From NCBI RefSeq assembly GCF_954871325.1, contig NC_088775.1, positions 30,357,561 through 30,421,560 on the forward strand: a stretch of 64,000 nt of DNA, read 5' to 3'. Positions 13,621 through 25,900 of this stretch are shown one piece after another. Both the position numbers and the translations under genes were made by a program. Source of the stretch: Gordionus sp. m RMFG-2023 (taxonomy: Eukaryota > Nematomorpha > Gordioida > Chordodea > Parachordodidae). Positions within the stretch are counted from its first letter, which is position 1. Each line of letters begins with the position of its first letter. Below the pieces are notes generated by a model, which had not been told where the DNA came from, made no database searches, and saw only the letters and a program-made list of their open reading frames with translations.

Positions 13621-15030
13621 GATGTATATATAGAAGACAGACAGATAACTTTAATGTTTGCAACTTATAAAAACAATATTAATTTCGTTAATTTAATAGT
13701 AACCAATCAATATAAAAGAATTCATTATCTAATATAGACCTTATATAAACGATAAATTTCAAAAATATCACATTGGTACGTAAAGTTATAATTATAACTA
13801 GGATTTGTGCTGATATATTCTTTAATGAATTTTGTCTATTTTTTAAAGATAATATTTAAATTAACTTTATTTAATACTTTCTTATATTCTTAAATATATT
13901 TATATTAATAAAATGTCTAGACTATAAGATTCCATGTAAATTCAACGAAAATTATATCGCGAAACTTTGAAACTTTTATCGCGAATGTCTATCGCGAAGG
14001 GATTTTACCGACTAACTGATATATCCACTGGTTAAATTTTTTTTAAACATTTTGTACATATCGAATTTTTATTTGACAGTTAGTATTTCATTTGACAAAA
14101 TATCAATTTACCTCATGACTTATTATATATATTTTTTTCATCAATTTCCTGACTGGATCTGAAGCATTAACTTCTTACTTATAAAAAAATATTATACGAG
14201 GTAAAAAAAAAATTATGATTTATAATATCTTTCATTTTAAATCTGTAACTTCTCTAATTGAAATATTAGTATTGGTTTAAAACCGGATTTAAATCAAAGA
14301 AACCACGATTTAAATTAAATAAATTACATTGCCAACCGTACTGCTTACTGTTGTTAAATTGATCCGATTTTCATAAACGGTTAATTCATTAATTTATCCA
14401 TACAAATATTATGCAGGCTTGAAAATTTTGCTCATTGATGGGACAAAGATTAGGACATTTAATAGCGAAATCTCGAGGCTTGGGCAATATTTTTCTGATT
14501 AAAATATGAGTTTGCCGTTTTTAATAATTGGCTCAAACCGAGCCATTTATCAACACTACTAATGCTCAAATTTGCTGGACAATCATTTTAAAATTGTTTG
14601 CTAAAAAGCATAAATTTTAGAATATTCCGTGATTAATACCATGAATAAAAAAACAAAGAAATATTGATATTTAATCTTGAAATATGTAATAGCAAAACCA
14701 TAGAGGGATAAGGGCAACCATCCTTTATAATATGCCTCAATAGAAAAAATTTTGAATATCTTGGTCACAGGATTGTATAGTTGTAAATCGCTCAAAGCCG
14801 GTTTTACCACTTTAAGTTCAAAAATTATCACTTCTTACTAAAAATCCTTAGGGAAAAAATACTTATAAGGAAAAGGAACTTGTGCATCTAAATATTTTTT
14901 GGCTTGCGCTGTAGATTGAAATAAATTGGTCAATTACGTAACACTTAATATTATAAATATTGGTATTCTAATTATTCACTGGCATCGAATATCGATGTCC
15001 TGGGTAAGAAATTCATTTTTCAGATGATGA
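13621..15030. other. AT-rich sequence with no supported gene
   Basis: A 76-codon frame on the minus strand (14601-14831) has no recognisable domain. A cluster of ATCGCGAA words occurs near 13957-13998. Nothing else stands out. Confidence 0.5.
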
Positions 15031-15189
15031 AATTATATTAGAGGCAGTGGTTTCCAAAAAAAATATGAAAATCGTTTCCTTCCTACACACAGGAATTGTA
15101 AAGTATACCATTCACTACGTTATAATTGGGATATCACGAAAAAATATCCTAAATTAAAAAATGGCATTTTGGTAAAAATTTTCCCACCG

Positions 15190-15455
15190 AAAGGATAATT
15201 GGCGATGGCAATTGCCTCTTCAATTTGTTAATCATTATTATAGATGTATAAGCAAAGAAATTTGCGATGACGAATGCCATTATCACTTTCTGAGACAGCA
15301 ATGCATTCTCTTTATGAGGAGGAAGGGTATGCTAGAGCAGATAGAGGGGTTTCTATAAGAACTCGTTGACGCTTACTTAGAGAAAGCAGGCATGGCCCAA
15401 AATGCAACTTTCGGAACAGAGGTGGAGATGGTTGCACTTGCAATGACAACTAGAC
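15190..15455 (+). pseudogene. OTU-type cysteine protease-like relic
   Basis: A plus-strand frame reads IIGDGNCLF near 15195-15221, which matches the catalytic-cysteine motif of OTU deubiquitinase-like proteases (DGNCLF). Further on, in shifted frames, come HFLRQQCILFM, which resembles the helix after the active site, and YLEKAGMAQNATFGTEVEM, which resembles the family's G-T-E-x-E segment. The pieces are in the order expected for the fold, but the region is broken by stops and shifts and has no catalytic histidine that I can place. OTU domains are often carried by invertebrate transposons. The host element is not identified. Confidence 0.5.
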
Positions 15456-15680
15456 AAATATAACCATTCACACTATTTATAGATGGGCTTATTATACGCC
15501 AATTAAAAAATTATCGCTTGACCGCACAATAAATTTTAATTAATCCCATTTATATCGCATATCTTATTTATATCGGATATCTTATTAATTTATTTTTAAG
15601 ATTATTTTATTTACAAAATGAAATAAAGTATTATATAGATAAACTTTATTTTTTATAAATATAAAATGATAAAAAAATAT

Positions 15681-17394
15681 TGTCAATGCTGTCATATATG
15701 ACAATATATCAGGTGATAAATATAAAGAAAAGAGAGATGGGAATTGGAAACATTACAGACATTCATTATTATTATTAGCATTAATTTTTATTATTATCTT
15801 TTAGTTAATTTGAATATTATTTTATATAGATACTGGATACAATAAAACGGTTAATCTAACTTTAAACTATAATATTATATTAATTCTTTTTACCTTAATT
15901 TAAGGGTATAAACATTTAAATGGTGCCGTGACATATAATTCAAATAAATAATCAGGATTAAAAGAAAAATTTTTAGAAGAATTATATTAAACAATTTGGG
16001 GAAATATTGAAATAGAAGTATAAAGAGGTATATTAAATCAATTTGAATAAACATCATTTAAGTAGAATTATAAAGAAGTTGATTATAATCAATTGAAGAA
16101 AAATCTTTTAAAGAGAATTAAAAAGAGAATAAATTTAGAAAAACTTTAAAAAGAATAAGATTAAATTTTAATTGAAGTATTTTAAAGAATAATAATTTGA
16201 ATTTAGACTTAAGAATATAATAGAAGAGAGTAAAAGAATTAAGTAAATAAATATAAGTTATTAGATTAGAAGATTTTGATATAAGTTAAATTAAATATAA
16301 AGAATAAATTTAAAATATTATAATATATATAACCATTAGCGAAAAGATAAGATTATAGGTATTAAATTAGCAATTATATACACCTATTAGTATTAATAGT
16401 AGAAATGTTATTAGGAGGTAGAAATAGAAGAGAGGATATAAGAGAGAAGACAAGAAATTACAAGAATAGAGATAATGTTAAGTGTTATAACTGCAGTGAA
16501 GTAAGACACTTCGCGAGTGATTGTTGGGATAATAGATATAAGAGATACGAATTAAAGGAATAGGAATAAAGGAAAGATAGGAGGTAGAACGTGTGATTAA
16601 AGGAAGTTGTAAGTTTTAAAAAAAAGGAAGTTGAGATATAAGGAGTTAATAAAAGGTTTAGAAGACAAAAAAGTTTATCTATATTACATCGGTTGAACCA
16701 GAATGGAGTACGTCATAGTACAAATAAGCCTATATTAGGGAAATTAAGGTAACGATGAAATAAAGAAGTGTATCTTTATAATGATTTTTCAACCAAAACA
16801 AGTTATAGGTGTACGTAATAGTACAAATAAGCACATTTAGAAATAAGGTAGAAGGAAGGAAAATTTTATTAGGTTCTGGTTGAATAATTTTTATAGGTGT
16901 TCATCATAGTACAGATAAACCTAAATTAAATGAAAAAGATAAATTTAGAAGAACATGGAATTTCTAAAGTAAGAGAAATAATAAGGATTTTATTAACTTA
17001 ATTTTAGTAACTTGGAACTTTTAAAAGAAGATTAAGAAGGAGAATAACTTTATTATGATTTTTCTTATAAAAAATTGAATACTAAAGTGGAAGAAGAAGT
17101 GAGAATCAAAATGATCGATTTTGATAGAATGATCACAATTAGGGAATAATGATTTTAAATTGAGAATTCATATAAAAGGTTATGAAGGAAGGATACAGAT
17201 GGAGGGTGAATTTATATATTATGGGAATATTTTTTAGAAATTATGGGGAAAATAATTATATAATAAAGAAGAGTTATATATTATAAAATATTGAATAGAT
17301 ACGTTTTTAAATGGTGTATCTATATCTAGATCCATTTTTAGACTATGTATCTATATCTAGATCCTTATAAAAAGCATCTTTTGACAACTCTGAT
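15681..17394 (+). mobile_element. Old LTR-retroelement fossil with gag zinc knuckle
   Basis: TGGTGCCGTGAC at 15921-15932 looks like a primer-binding site. The preceding 240 bp, starting TGTCAATG near 15681, could be the left LTR, though no matching right LTR is seen. Downstream, A-rich sequence contains one clear CCHC knuckle (CYNCSEVRHFASDC, about 16483-16524), typical of retroelement nucleocapsid. No protease, reverse transcriptase or integrase is visible. The element is heavily broken, looks old and has uncertain ends; it stops before the target duplication of the MULE-like element at 17395. Confidence 0.5.
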
Positions 17395-17412
17395 AATTAT
17401 AATGGTCCCACG

Positions 17413-19023
17413 TAGAGATGTAAATTTTACGGGAAAATTGGTTCAGGGAAATTTCCCCGGGAAAATTAGGAAAAATAACGAAAAATCAAGAAATAACCAC
17501 ATAATACACTTTTAGCCTTTTAATTTTTTTATTAAATAACTTTATTAAATTTGGAGAACTAAGGGAAAATAAAATAATTAAACAATAAAGTCAAAAATAT
17601 AATGTAATCATTTCATTTTTTTAAATAACTTTATTAATTACAATATTATTAATTACAATAAGCATACATTATAAATTACATTTAAAATTCATGGGATGCT
17701 AATGAAATACATCATCATATTTATGGGATGTAATTGAAATATCATCATTAAAACTTGATAAATCGAAATCTGAACTCTTTTGATGATATCCCAAACATGA
17801 TGTATTTGTGCGATCCTTTAAATGTATGTTATGCCTGATTGATATTAATTTATCGACTCTCTCATTTTTTATTCTATTTCTCGTTTTTGAATGAATTTTT
17901 CCAAATGCTGACCAGACTCTTTCTGACCAGTCACTTTAAACCCTTTCCACCATATGAGAGGTTTGGTATGGATTGAGTTCTCCCATATGCCAGCTCTTAT
18001 AGAAACCTTGTTTTGAACGATATTCTGCTAAATTACCCATAATTTTTCCAATATCGCAATTAATTTGGCCTGAAATAATATTTATTAAATTTAAAGCTAC
18101 TGTTAACACGCCATAATATCTAGGATCCTGAAGATTTGTTACATAATTATATTTTTGGCAACAAAATTTCTTTCGTTTATTAATATGTATCTTAACATTT
18201 TTAATATTTTCATTAAAAATAAAAGTTGATGAATTGAGTTTATCTTTTATATCACAAAATATTTATAGTATACATCAGATAATACCGCTGTATTCGATTC
18301 TACATTATAATTTTGTTATAAATAAATTCCAAAAAAGTCAGTATCCTTCTCTGTCCATATAATACGCCTTCTTATTTGTATATAAATAAACTTGAAGTTG
18401 CAATTTCTTGCAAAACTTCCTTATTTTTCACTATATTTTGCAACATTATAACAAAACTTCCCCATCTTGTTGGACTTGGATTTTTTAAGGAAGATTTATA
18501 TCCTTTCAATATTTGTCTTTCTTTAAAAGTAACCAATAAAATACGATTAAATCTTTTTATATTTAATTATTTGTTTGGTTTTTTTGATGATCTTTTCAAT
18601 AAAACATATTTGGCATAAATCTTTAATGAGCAGATTCAATCCATGTGAGGCACATTCAAAGCATTCAATATAACTATATTTTGCCTTAACAAGACTCCAG
18701 GCCTTTTTCATATTCATTGCATCATCAGTTACTTGTGAGATAAATTTTTTAATACCAATTTCTTCAATTACCGTGATCAGCTCAGATGCGATATAATCAC
18801 CAACGTGAGCACTAGATGCTGTATAAATGGATTTAAAGAAAATGGGTTCTGGAGTCATAATTATAAAATTTAAATTATAAATCATAATTTTTGAATTAAA
18901 ATATTATGTTTTATATAATATAAATCATAATTTTTGCATTAAAATATTATATTTATATTAAGGGAAATTTCCCGGGAATTTTCCCGTTATTTCCTGGGAA
19001 ATTTCCTTACCTTTACATCTCTA
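17413..19023 (-). mobile_element. hAT element nested in the MULE-like TIR
   Basis: The termini TAGAGATGTAAA at 17413 and TTTACATCTCTA ending at 19023 are perfect inverted repeats. They are flanked by the 8-bp duplication GTCCCACG at 17405-17412 and 19024-19031, the hAT signature. Both ends carry subterminal palindromic GGGAAATTTCCCGGG-type sequences. The element is 1611 bp and contains a broken transposase on the minus strand. It sits inside the outer end of the MULE-like element, so it inserted later. Confidence 0.93.
17735..18885 (-). pseudogene. hAT transposase remnant (DUF659-like and dimerisation domains)
   Basis: At 18547-18885 the minus strand reads a frame with SQVTDDAMNMKKAW and CASHGLNLLIKDL, typical of the RNase H-like core annotated as DUF659 in hAT transposases. 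Lower coordinates (17735-17960) encode SDWSERVWSAFGKIHSKTRN followed by a short helix-rich tail, the conserved hAT C-terminal dimerisation motif. The parts are in the expected N-to-C order on the minus strand. The middle is interrupted by stops and shifts, and the N-terminal zinc finger is not visible. The gene is dead and lies within an element with intact ends. Confidence 0.8.
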
Positions 19024-19639
19024 GTCCCACGTCAATTCGGCGCTGAAAATTCGGCGCGGCAACAATTCGGCGCAGCGACAATTTGGCGCATATTTAATAC
19101 AGCTGAAATTTATTATAAATTTATAAAAAAAGGATGATTAAATAGAAGTCATTTTGAATGTTATTAATTATTTCTTTATATTATTTTTACAAAAATCTCA
19201 ATTTTATCTACTAAATGTGTAAAATCAATAAAAAATTTAATAATATCAAAAAAAAATTAACAACCAATATTTATACCGATTTCTTTGGTGGACCATTTTA
19301 CCATATTATAAGGTATGTTGATTAGTAGCCAATATTATGTAACCCTGGAGATTTTGAGCTAGAAGAATGTAAGAAATAAGGAAAAAGAAAGGTTTGAACC
19401 TCTATTTTTTATCTTACATATAATTCTGGCTAAAATCTTCATCGACCATTTTTAAAAAATATGCCCAAATCGGCCCGACTAATTAATGTGCAATTTTTTT
19501 ATTTATTTATATTATAGGTATTGAAATTATAAACATACTAAATGAAAATATAAATATAAATTTCCAGTATTATTAAATATGAGTATTTGACATTACAATT
19601 ATCATGGATAAAAAAATATAAGTGGCTTATCATGACATT

Positions 19640-20060
19640 GACTTAAAAAATCAAAAAAGTAACTGAAAAGATTTTGTCGGACTAGATTCATTGAAAGACA
19701 AGAGTCGGTGAAACTCTTTATTAAACTATATGATGTTGTATTTGCAGCACTGGAATTTTATATATCAAGCAAAGAAGATTCAGCAAATGCTGAGAATCTT
19801 TTGCAGGCCATTATTAAGCCACAATTTTTAATATCCATTCAATGTGTTTATTTTTTATTTAATTATACATATGATTTTAGAAAAATGCTATAATAAATTG
19901 ATTTAGATTTAAGTGAGGTTATGTATAAAGCAAAGGATAATGTTGAAATATTAACAAATATCAGAGAGAATGTGGATGAAAAATTTTATGAATTATATGA
20001 GAAAGTAAAGGAGATTGCTATAATATGTTTGGGATTGAAATTTTTAAATCTAGAGTAGTT
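19640..20060 (+). pseudogene. hAT transposase relic (ZMYM/P58IPK-repressor type)
   Basis: The 61-codon frame at 19708-19893 (VKLFIKLYDVVFAALEF, then SANAENLLQAIIKPQFLISI) and the following sequence (LDLSEVMYKAKDNVEILTNI, then VDEKFYELYEKVKEIA) match in order the region after the catalytic core of hAT transposases related to ZMYM proteins. The two parts are separated by stop codons. It lies in the interior of the MULE-like element, so it is either a captured fragment or an older insertion. No termini of its own are visible. Confidence 0.5.
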
Positions 20061-21280
20061 TCTAGTCAATCAAAATACTCAAATATTGATGCATCTACGA
20101 TTGAGGATTTTTATAAAATAAACATTTATTCCTCTTTGTTATAAACTTTACTTAAAAATAGTTTTAAATTCGTAGGTTTTGTCTTCAATACATAAAAAAC
20201 TAAATAAAGTTTTTCTTTTTTTGTTACCCTTTTGTTTTAAAACATAAAAAATTAAATAAAGTTTTTGTTTTGAAGTACAACTAACATATTGTTTTTGTGT
20301 TTTCTTTTTACTTAGGGGTTTTTCCTACTTTTGGAGTCCTGTTCGGCTAATATAAGTTAGATATTTAGGTCCGGGAGATCGCCGAAATATAATTAGAGTT
20401 CTGGAAAGTATGGGGGGGGGTAGGTTTTATCCCTAATTATGTAAGATAAAACTAACACAACTCCTTTTTGCAAAAACGTTCTTTTTTCCACTTTGCGTCT
20501 TTTATTTTATAATTGCACGTTTTATTTTCCCTATAAAAAATACAAATTTATATACTTAAAGAGACACTTTATTTTTTGTTTTAAAATTATACTTACAAAT
20601 ATAATTTATTTTTGATTAATTTTAGTATTAAATTTCATTTAAAGTTTTTTTTTTTGAGTAAATTATTTATGCCTCTTACAAGATCCCAGATAGACGAACT
20701 CTCTACCGGTCACACTGTTACTGAAGTCCCGCTTCACTCTTATTGAAACATTTGTATTAAATTAAAGGAAAGATTTATTTGTCATAATTTTATTTTAAAA
20801 AGTTTTTATTTTCTTTTGCCGGTGAGTCTAAACTTTTGATTACGCTTGAAACACGAGAAGATATTAGGAAAATCTCAGAGTTTTACAAGTTACTTTGTGA
20901 TGTCTGATTTTCGATCTTGACAGAATAGGGTATTCTTTGAAACCAAAAAATGCTCTGGAGGCTCTTTCCATATGCAATTGCACTTTAGATTACCTGACTA
21001 ATATCAAAACTTTATTAATTATTTTAGCTACATTACAATTAGTACCTACACTAATGAAGGCCTTTTTCAACTTTAAAATGGTTAAAAACCTATTTAAGAA
21101 ATACTACAGGTGAAAACGTTTAAATGGATTAGCCCAATTAAATATTTATCTAGATAAAAATTTGATTCTAGTTGAATTAGCAAAATCTCAGAGAAAAGTA
21201 GACCTCTCTTTAAAAATTCAAATCACAATGTTAAACGACCGATTTGGATCTATTTTTAAAAACTGTCGATTAAGATTTTA
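20061..21280 (+). other. Interior of MULE-like element, no identified gene
   Basis: Contains two related stretches around AAACTAAATAAAGTTTTT at 20195-20275, a G homopolymer near 20413, and a short frame starting MPLTRSQIDELSTGH at about 20669 that stops after about 25 codons. A downstream fragment reads LLITLETREDIRKISEFYKL. I cannot assign these pieces to a family. Confidence 0.4.
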
Positions 21281-21599
21281 GCCAAAATAATATGTATACC
21301 TTATAATGTGATAAATTGGTCCACCAAAGAAATTGGTAAAAATATTGGCTGTTAATTCTTTTCGATATTATTAAATTTTTTATTGATATTACACATTTAG
21401 TAAATAAAATTGAGATTTTTGTAAAAATAATATAAAGAAATAATTAATAGGATTAACATTCAAAATGACTTCTATTTAATCATCCTTTTTTTATACTAAT
21501 AAATTGCAGGTATTCGATACGCGCCAAATTGTTATTGCGCCGAGTTGTGGTCGGGCTGAATTGACGCGGCGCCGAATTGACGTGATACCAATTATAATG

Positions 21600-22370
21600 T
21601 CAAATAAATAATTAAAAAATTTATTTTATATTTCCGAACGTTTAATAGGTGCAAGTTGCGTCCATAGTAGTAAAAATGAATACTGTCATCTAATTTCCTA
21701 TTTAACTCCATCATTTCATATCGTAAAAAAATATCATTCAAATATTAATTAATTTTTTATGTTTAACATATTAAATTAAAGCTGATAAACAAAAAATTGT
21801 AGAGTTTTGCAATTTTGCCAAATAACTTTATAATTTTGTAAAAAAACACTTGTTGATGATTCATGATTATTTTATGGTGGCAGCACTAGTTATCTTTCAA
21901 AAGAATAAATTTTTTTTATTAAAATATAATTTCAAGAACGAGTTTTTTAATAATTTTTTCTTTCTTTCCAATGAACCTTGACTTCTCAAGATACCTAAAT
22001 GACATCAATATTATTCGATATTGCTATGCTGTGAAATTTACATACGATTTCAAACATGATATGAAATTCTGGAATTACATAGGAAATTACAGATTATAAT
22101 TTCGGACTCTATAAAAAATATCCAGGTAGTATATATCTCCCAAAAAACAAAAATATCTCTTTTTTGGCATTTTGAATTCTTCTTTGCAGCCTTTATGCAT
22201 TTGAATACTAATTATTTTCTTAATTCCTTGTTACTTATACTTGAGGAGGTATTTAGGATTTTCAAATAAGACAAGATTTCCTTTTTTTATAAACACGATT
22301 CATTTAGATATCAACGGTACATTTTCTTCCAAAATATTTTAAACAGCCCCTCCCACAATCTCTTAATTAG
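21600..22370. other. AT-rich spacer, nothing recognised
   Basis: No repeat, terminus or coding signal is supported between the MULE-like element's right target duplication and the hairpin repeats at 22.4 kb. Confidence 0.5.
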
Positions 22371-22422
22371 TGAAGGGGTCCGATCTTTAAAAAAGATCGA
22401 TCTAAACTGCGGCTCTAAATAA

Positions 22423-22683
22423 AAAGACCGGTCTAGGGTTGGTCTTTTTTTTGATATTTTAAAATAATTTCGTTTTTATCTAATTTAATTCTTGTTTATG
22501 GGACTCTAAGTAAAATACTTCTTTAAAAAACTTATAGTTTAATAGAAATAAAATTCACAAAAACTAAAATAACTTCTTTATAAAAATAACATAAAATTTA
22601 ATATACAAAAAAATTTATGTTAATTGAATAATAAAGCAAACTAAAATATTAATAAAAGACCGGTCCAGACTATGGTCTTTTTT
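22423..22683. repeat. Two direct hairpin repeats (AAAAGACC...GGTCTTTT)
   Basis: A motif of about 30 bp occurs at 22423-22452 and 22653-22683 in the same orientation. Each copy is a hairpin with the perfect 8-bp stem AAAAGACC / GGTCTTTT and a loop beginning GGTCTAGG or GGTCCAGA. A further palindrome (GATCTTTAAAAAAGATC) lies just left at about 22382. The right copy abuts the gypsy LTR at 22692. It may be a small MITE, but no target duplication is found. Confidence 0.5.
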
Positions 22684-22691
22684 CAAAGTCA

Positions 22692-22913
22692 TGGTATGGA
22701 CAGAATGAATTTAAATACAAAACAATTAAATCAATTTCAACTTTATTTAAGAAAAACTAAAATAATAATTTTTATATAAAAGGCAATATTATATATTATA
22801 ATCCTTTATCAACATTTGCATTTTCCTCCAAATTGTACTAAACATAAAACTTAATAATATCCCAAAATTATGAATAAAACAAAAACATATAAATGTAAAA
22901 CATAAAATTAACA
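22692..22913 (-). repeat. 3' LTR of the minus-strand gypsy fossil
   Basis: About 222 bp, matching 27098-27336 in the same orientation over its full length with small indels. The end toward the flank reads CA in element sense, and the inner end starts TG. Confidence 0.8.
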
Positions 22914-25900
22914 TAATAAAAATCCATCACAACACTCTTTTGCTTAAGTTGATAATTACTCCTATCGGGTCATTTAACCGCGATTCACCTCACCTTGAAC
23001 TTCTTCTCGCACCGCTAATAGTGCATCATTGTTATTCATCAATATTGTTGTCAGATAATACCTCATTACATAATTGCATCCACAAAATTAGCAAGATATC
23101 TTTCTTCTTTTATCCCAATTCTGTTCCCTTTTTCTGTCTGAGTAGTATCTTGAATCGTTTCTATTCTAAAACAGGATGTCATCTCCAAAAGAATATACCT
23201 ATAATATATTCCTTCTCCTTATTTCTCTCTTCCCTACCTGAAATTCACCAACTTTCCATTTTTTTATAATCTTACCCAACATACGTTGTTAAAAAACAAC
23301 AAAATTATGTTTCTCATAATTTTATCGCAACTTGTTAAAAAACAAATCAATTATGTCTATCATTAATTTTAAAACACGTTGTTATTTTTGCCCTACCAAT
23401 CTGGGTTTTAACTGTTTAATATATCTTGAGGTTCCTGCCCGTCCTTCAATCTACCTCGACTTTTTTTCTTCCTATATTTTTCCTTACTATACCCTTCCCC
23501 TATTTAATTGGACCATCAAACAGCAGTATCCAAACTAAACTTTCAATTAAAATCTTTCACAACATATAATCTCTGCTTTACTTTTTCTTTCAAAAAATCC
23601 AGTTCAGTTCTAGTTTTCCTACCTAAAAATATTTCTGCTGGAGAATTTCCTTTGGTAGTCTTAGTGGTGTTGTATGAACAAGGTAAACCACCATTTTCCT
23701 TCTCCAAATTTTTCTTTTATTAACCAACTTTAAACTTTCGGCCTGCCCATTAATTCTTGGGTAATGTGGTAAAATAAATTCTCAAATCTTCCATCACAAA
23801 ATTTTCCAAATGATCTGCCTTTTTGAAAGCTGGACCTCCATCTGATACTAACGTCTGCGTTAATCCATATTTACCTACAAAATCTTTTATCTTATCTAAA
23901 CTACTTTTGTTGACAAACCTGATACCTATTGGCAATCTATCCATTTTGAACATCTACCATGATAAAATACTTTTTTCATTTCATATTTTAAAAAATCTAC
24001 ATTTATTCTTTCACGTGGAATGTTCGTCTCTGGCCATTTATCTTTGTTTCTTGCTGGTACATTAGCACAAATGTTACATGTATCACAACTCTTAGCTACT
24101 TCTATCTCATATTCATTTTGGGCCACCAAATATACTCTCGTGCTTTATTCTTCATTTTTTCTCCTTGATGTTCAGCACGTACCGCTGCTAAAATATCTTT
24201 TTTAATATATCTGGTATCATTAAGTGATATCCTCTCATTGAACAATTGTATTCTATATTAATTTATTCATTATATTTTAAAGCTCTTTGTCTTCAGTTTT
24301 CATTCTATATCTCCTACAAGTTCTAATACTCATCAATTTTTACATCTTGCTTGGATTCCTTATAGACTAGCTCAAAAGTTATCGACTTTCTCTTGTATCT
24401 ACCTTCAAAGATTTTATAATATTAATATTTAATTCATCTTCTTCGTTAATATACTCTAGCTCTATGTTTTTGTTTTCAATTTCTTTAGTAAACAGTCTCG
24501 ATAATATATCTGGAAACAATTTTGTTTACCCGTTTCGAATTTCAAAATCGAAATTACCAACCAACATCAACCATTTTTGCAATTTCGGTGAAATCATCAA
24601 TTCTTTATTGTCTGACTGCTAAAGCTTCCTTTTCTATTGTCGAGTAATTTTTCCAATGCTATTAAATTGTCTGGAAACTAAAATCGATTTCTCTACATTA
24701 TCAACAATTTGTTATAAAGCTCCTCCTATACTTTCATTAGATGTACCCACTGCTAATATAATATTTAATGTCTCATTAAAACAATTCAGCATAGATTTTT
24801 CCACCACCTTTAACTTTAATATTTCTAAACTTTCATTATGCGTTTCTCCCCATTCAAATCTTTTTATTTTTTTTACCAATAAAAGCTATTTGCAAAATTC
24901 TATATAAAACGATGATAATAATTAGCAGCTCCTAAAAACGCTTGTATTTTATTATTTGGTTCTCTTATGCTGGTAATCTTATCAATTTTCTTTGCAATCG
25001 GAGAAATTCATTTCCTTTTATTATATTTCCTAAATACGGTATTTCATTTACTCCAAAAACACTTTTTTTTGTATTAACTCTTAAACCATTTTCTAAAATT
25101 ATGTTTAACACTCTAATTAATCTCGTATTATGCTCCTGTTCTGTTCTACCTATCAAAACATCGTCTAAATAATACATGATTCCACTTAATCCTTGGAATA
25201 AAGCAGCCATTGTTCTTTGAAAATTTGGGCAGATACTTTCAACCCAAAAGGCAATCGGCAAAATGCAAACAACGCTTTATGTATTATAATTGTTAAAATT
25301 ATACTTGTATTCTCATTCACCTTAATCTGTAGATATGCATTAGAAAAATCTATCTTCGAAAAAAATGTAGCTCCTTTTAGATCAGCCAATAATTGCTCTA
25401 TTCTTGGTAAAGAATATTTCTATTATTATCTACGAGTTTACAGATATCCTATAATCTATGCTTAATCTCAAGCTATAATCTGGTTTTCTTATGGGGACTA
25501 ACGGTGTGGCCCAGTCGCTATGAACTACTAGTCTTATTATTCCTTCTTTTAGCCATTTGTTTAGTTCCTTATCTATTGCCTCTATCCAAGAAAAAGGTAA
25601 TCTTCTTAAGCCACAAAATTTAGCCTGGTGTTCCAATAATTTTATATCTACTACAACATTTTTTAGAGTACCTAATTCCTCTTTGTAAACATCCTTGTTC
25701 TGATTTAAAATATTATTTATTTCATGGAAGAAATTACTTTCAACAATCTTCTCCGTTTCTACTTTATTCTTATTTATTTGTTTGTTGATTTCGACTGGAG
25801 TCACCTTTATTAAATTTATTCTCTTGATAAATTATTCTCCTCTATCTTGCTCCTAATCAAAAATTCTGAGGTTCGATTTCTCAGTTTATCGAGAACTAAT

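Larger units (their letters stand above)
17404..21589. mobile_element. MULE-like DNA transposon with ~310-bp TIRs and 9-bp TSD
   Basis: The ends are GGTCCCACGTCAATTCGGCG on the left and the inverted partner (GGTATCACGTCAATTCGGCG) at 21589. They are flanked by the 9-bp direct repeat AATTATAAT at 17395-17403 and 21590-21598. The inverted repeats extend about 310 bp inward (left to about 19330 after the nested hAT, right from about 21280) and are roughly 85% alike by eye. The outer 70 bp of each holds about four copies of an AATTCGGCGC word. Without the nested hAT and its duplication the element is about 2.57 kb. Nine-bp duplications and long TIRs suit Mutator-like elements, but no MULE transposase is visible, so this copy looks non-autonomous. 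Confidence 0.8.

Noticed and set aside
13474-13737. 87-codon frame with a polyproline stretch
   Set aside because: The prolines come from a C homopolymer in a hAT-type terminus. No domain and no plausible gene context.
22940-25465. Plus-strand frames over the minus-strand gypsy element
   Set aside because: They are antisense shadows of integrase and reverse transcriptase sequence.
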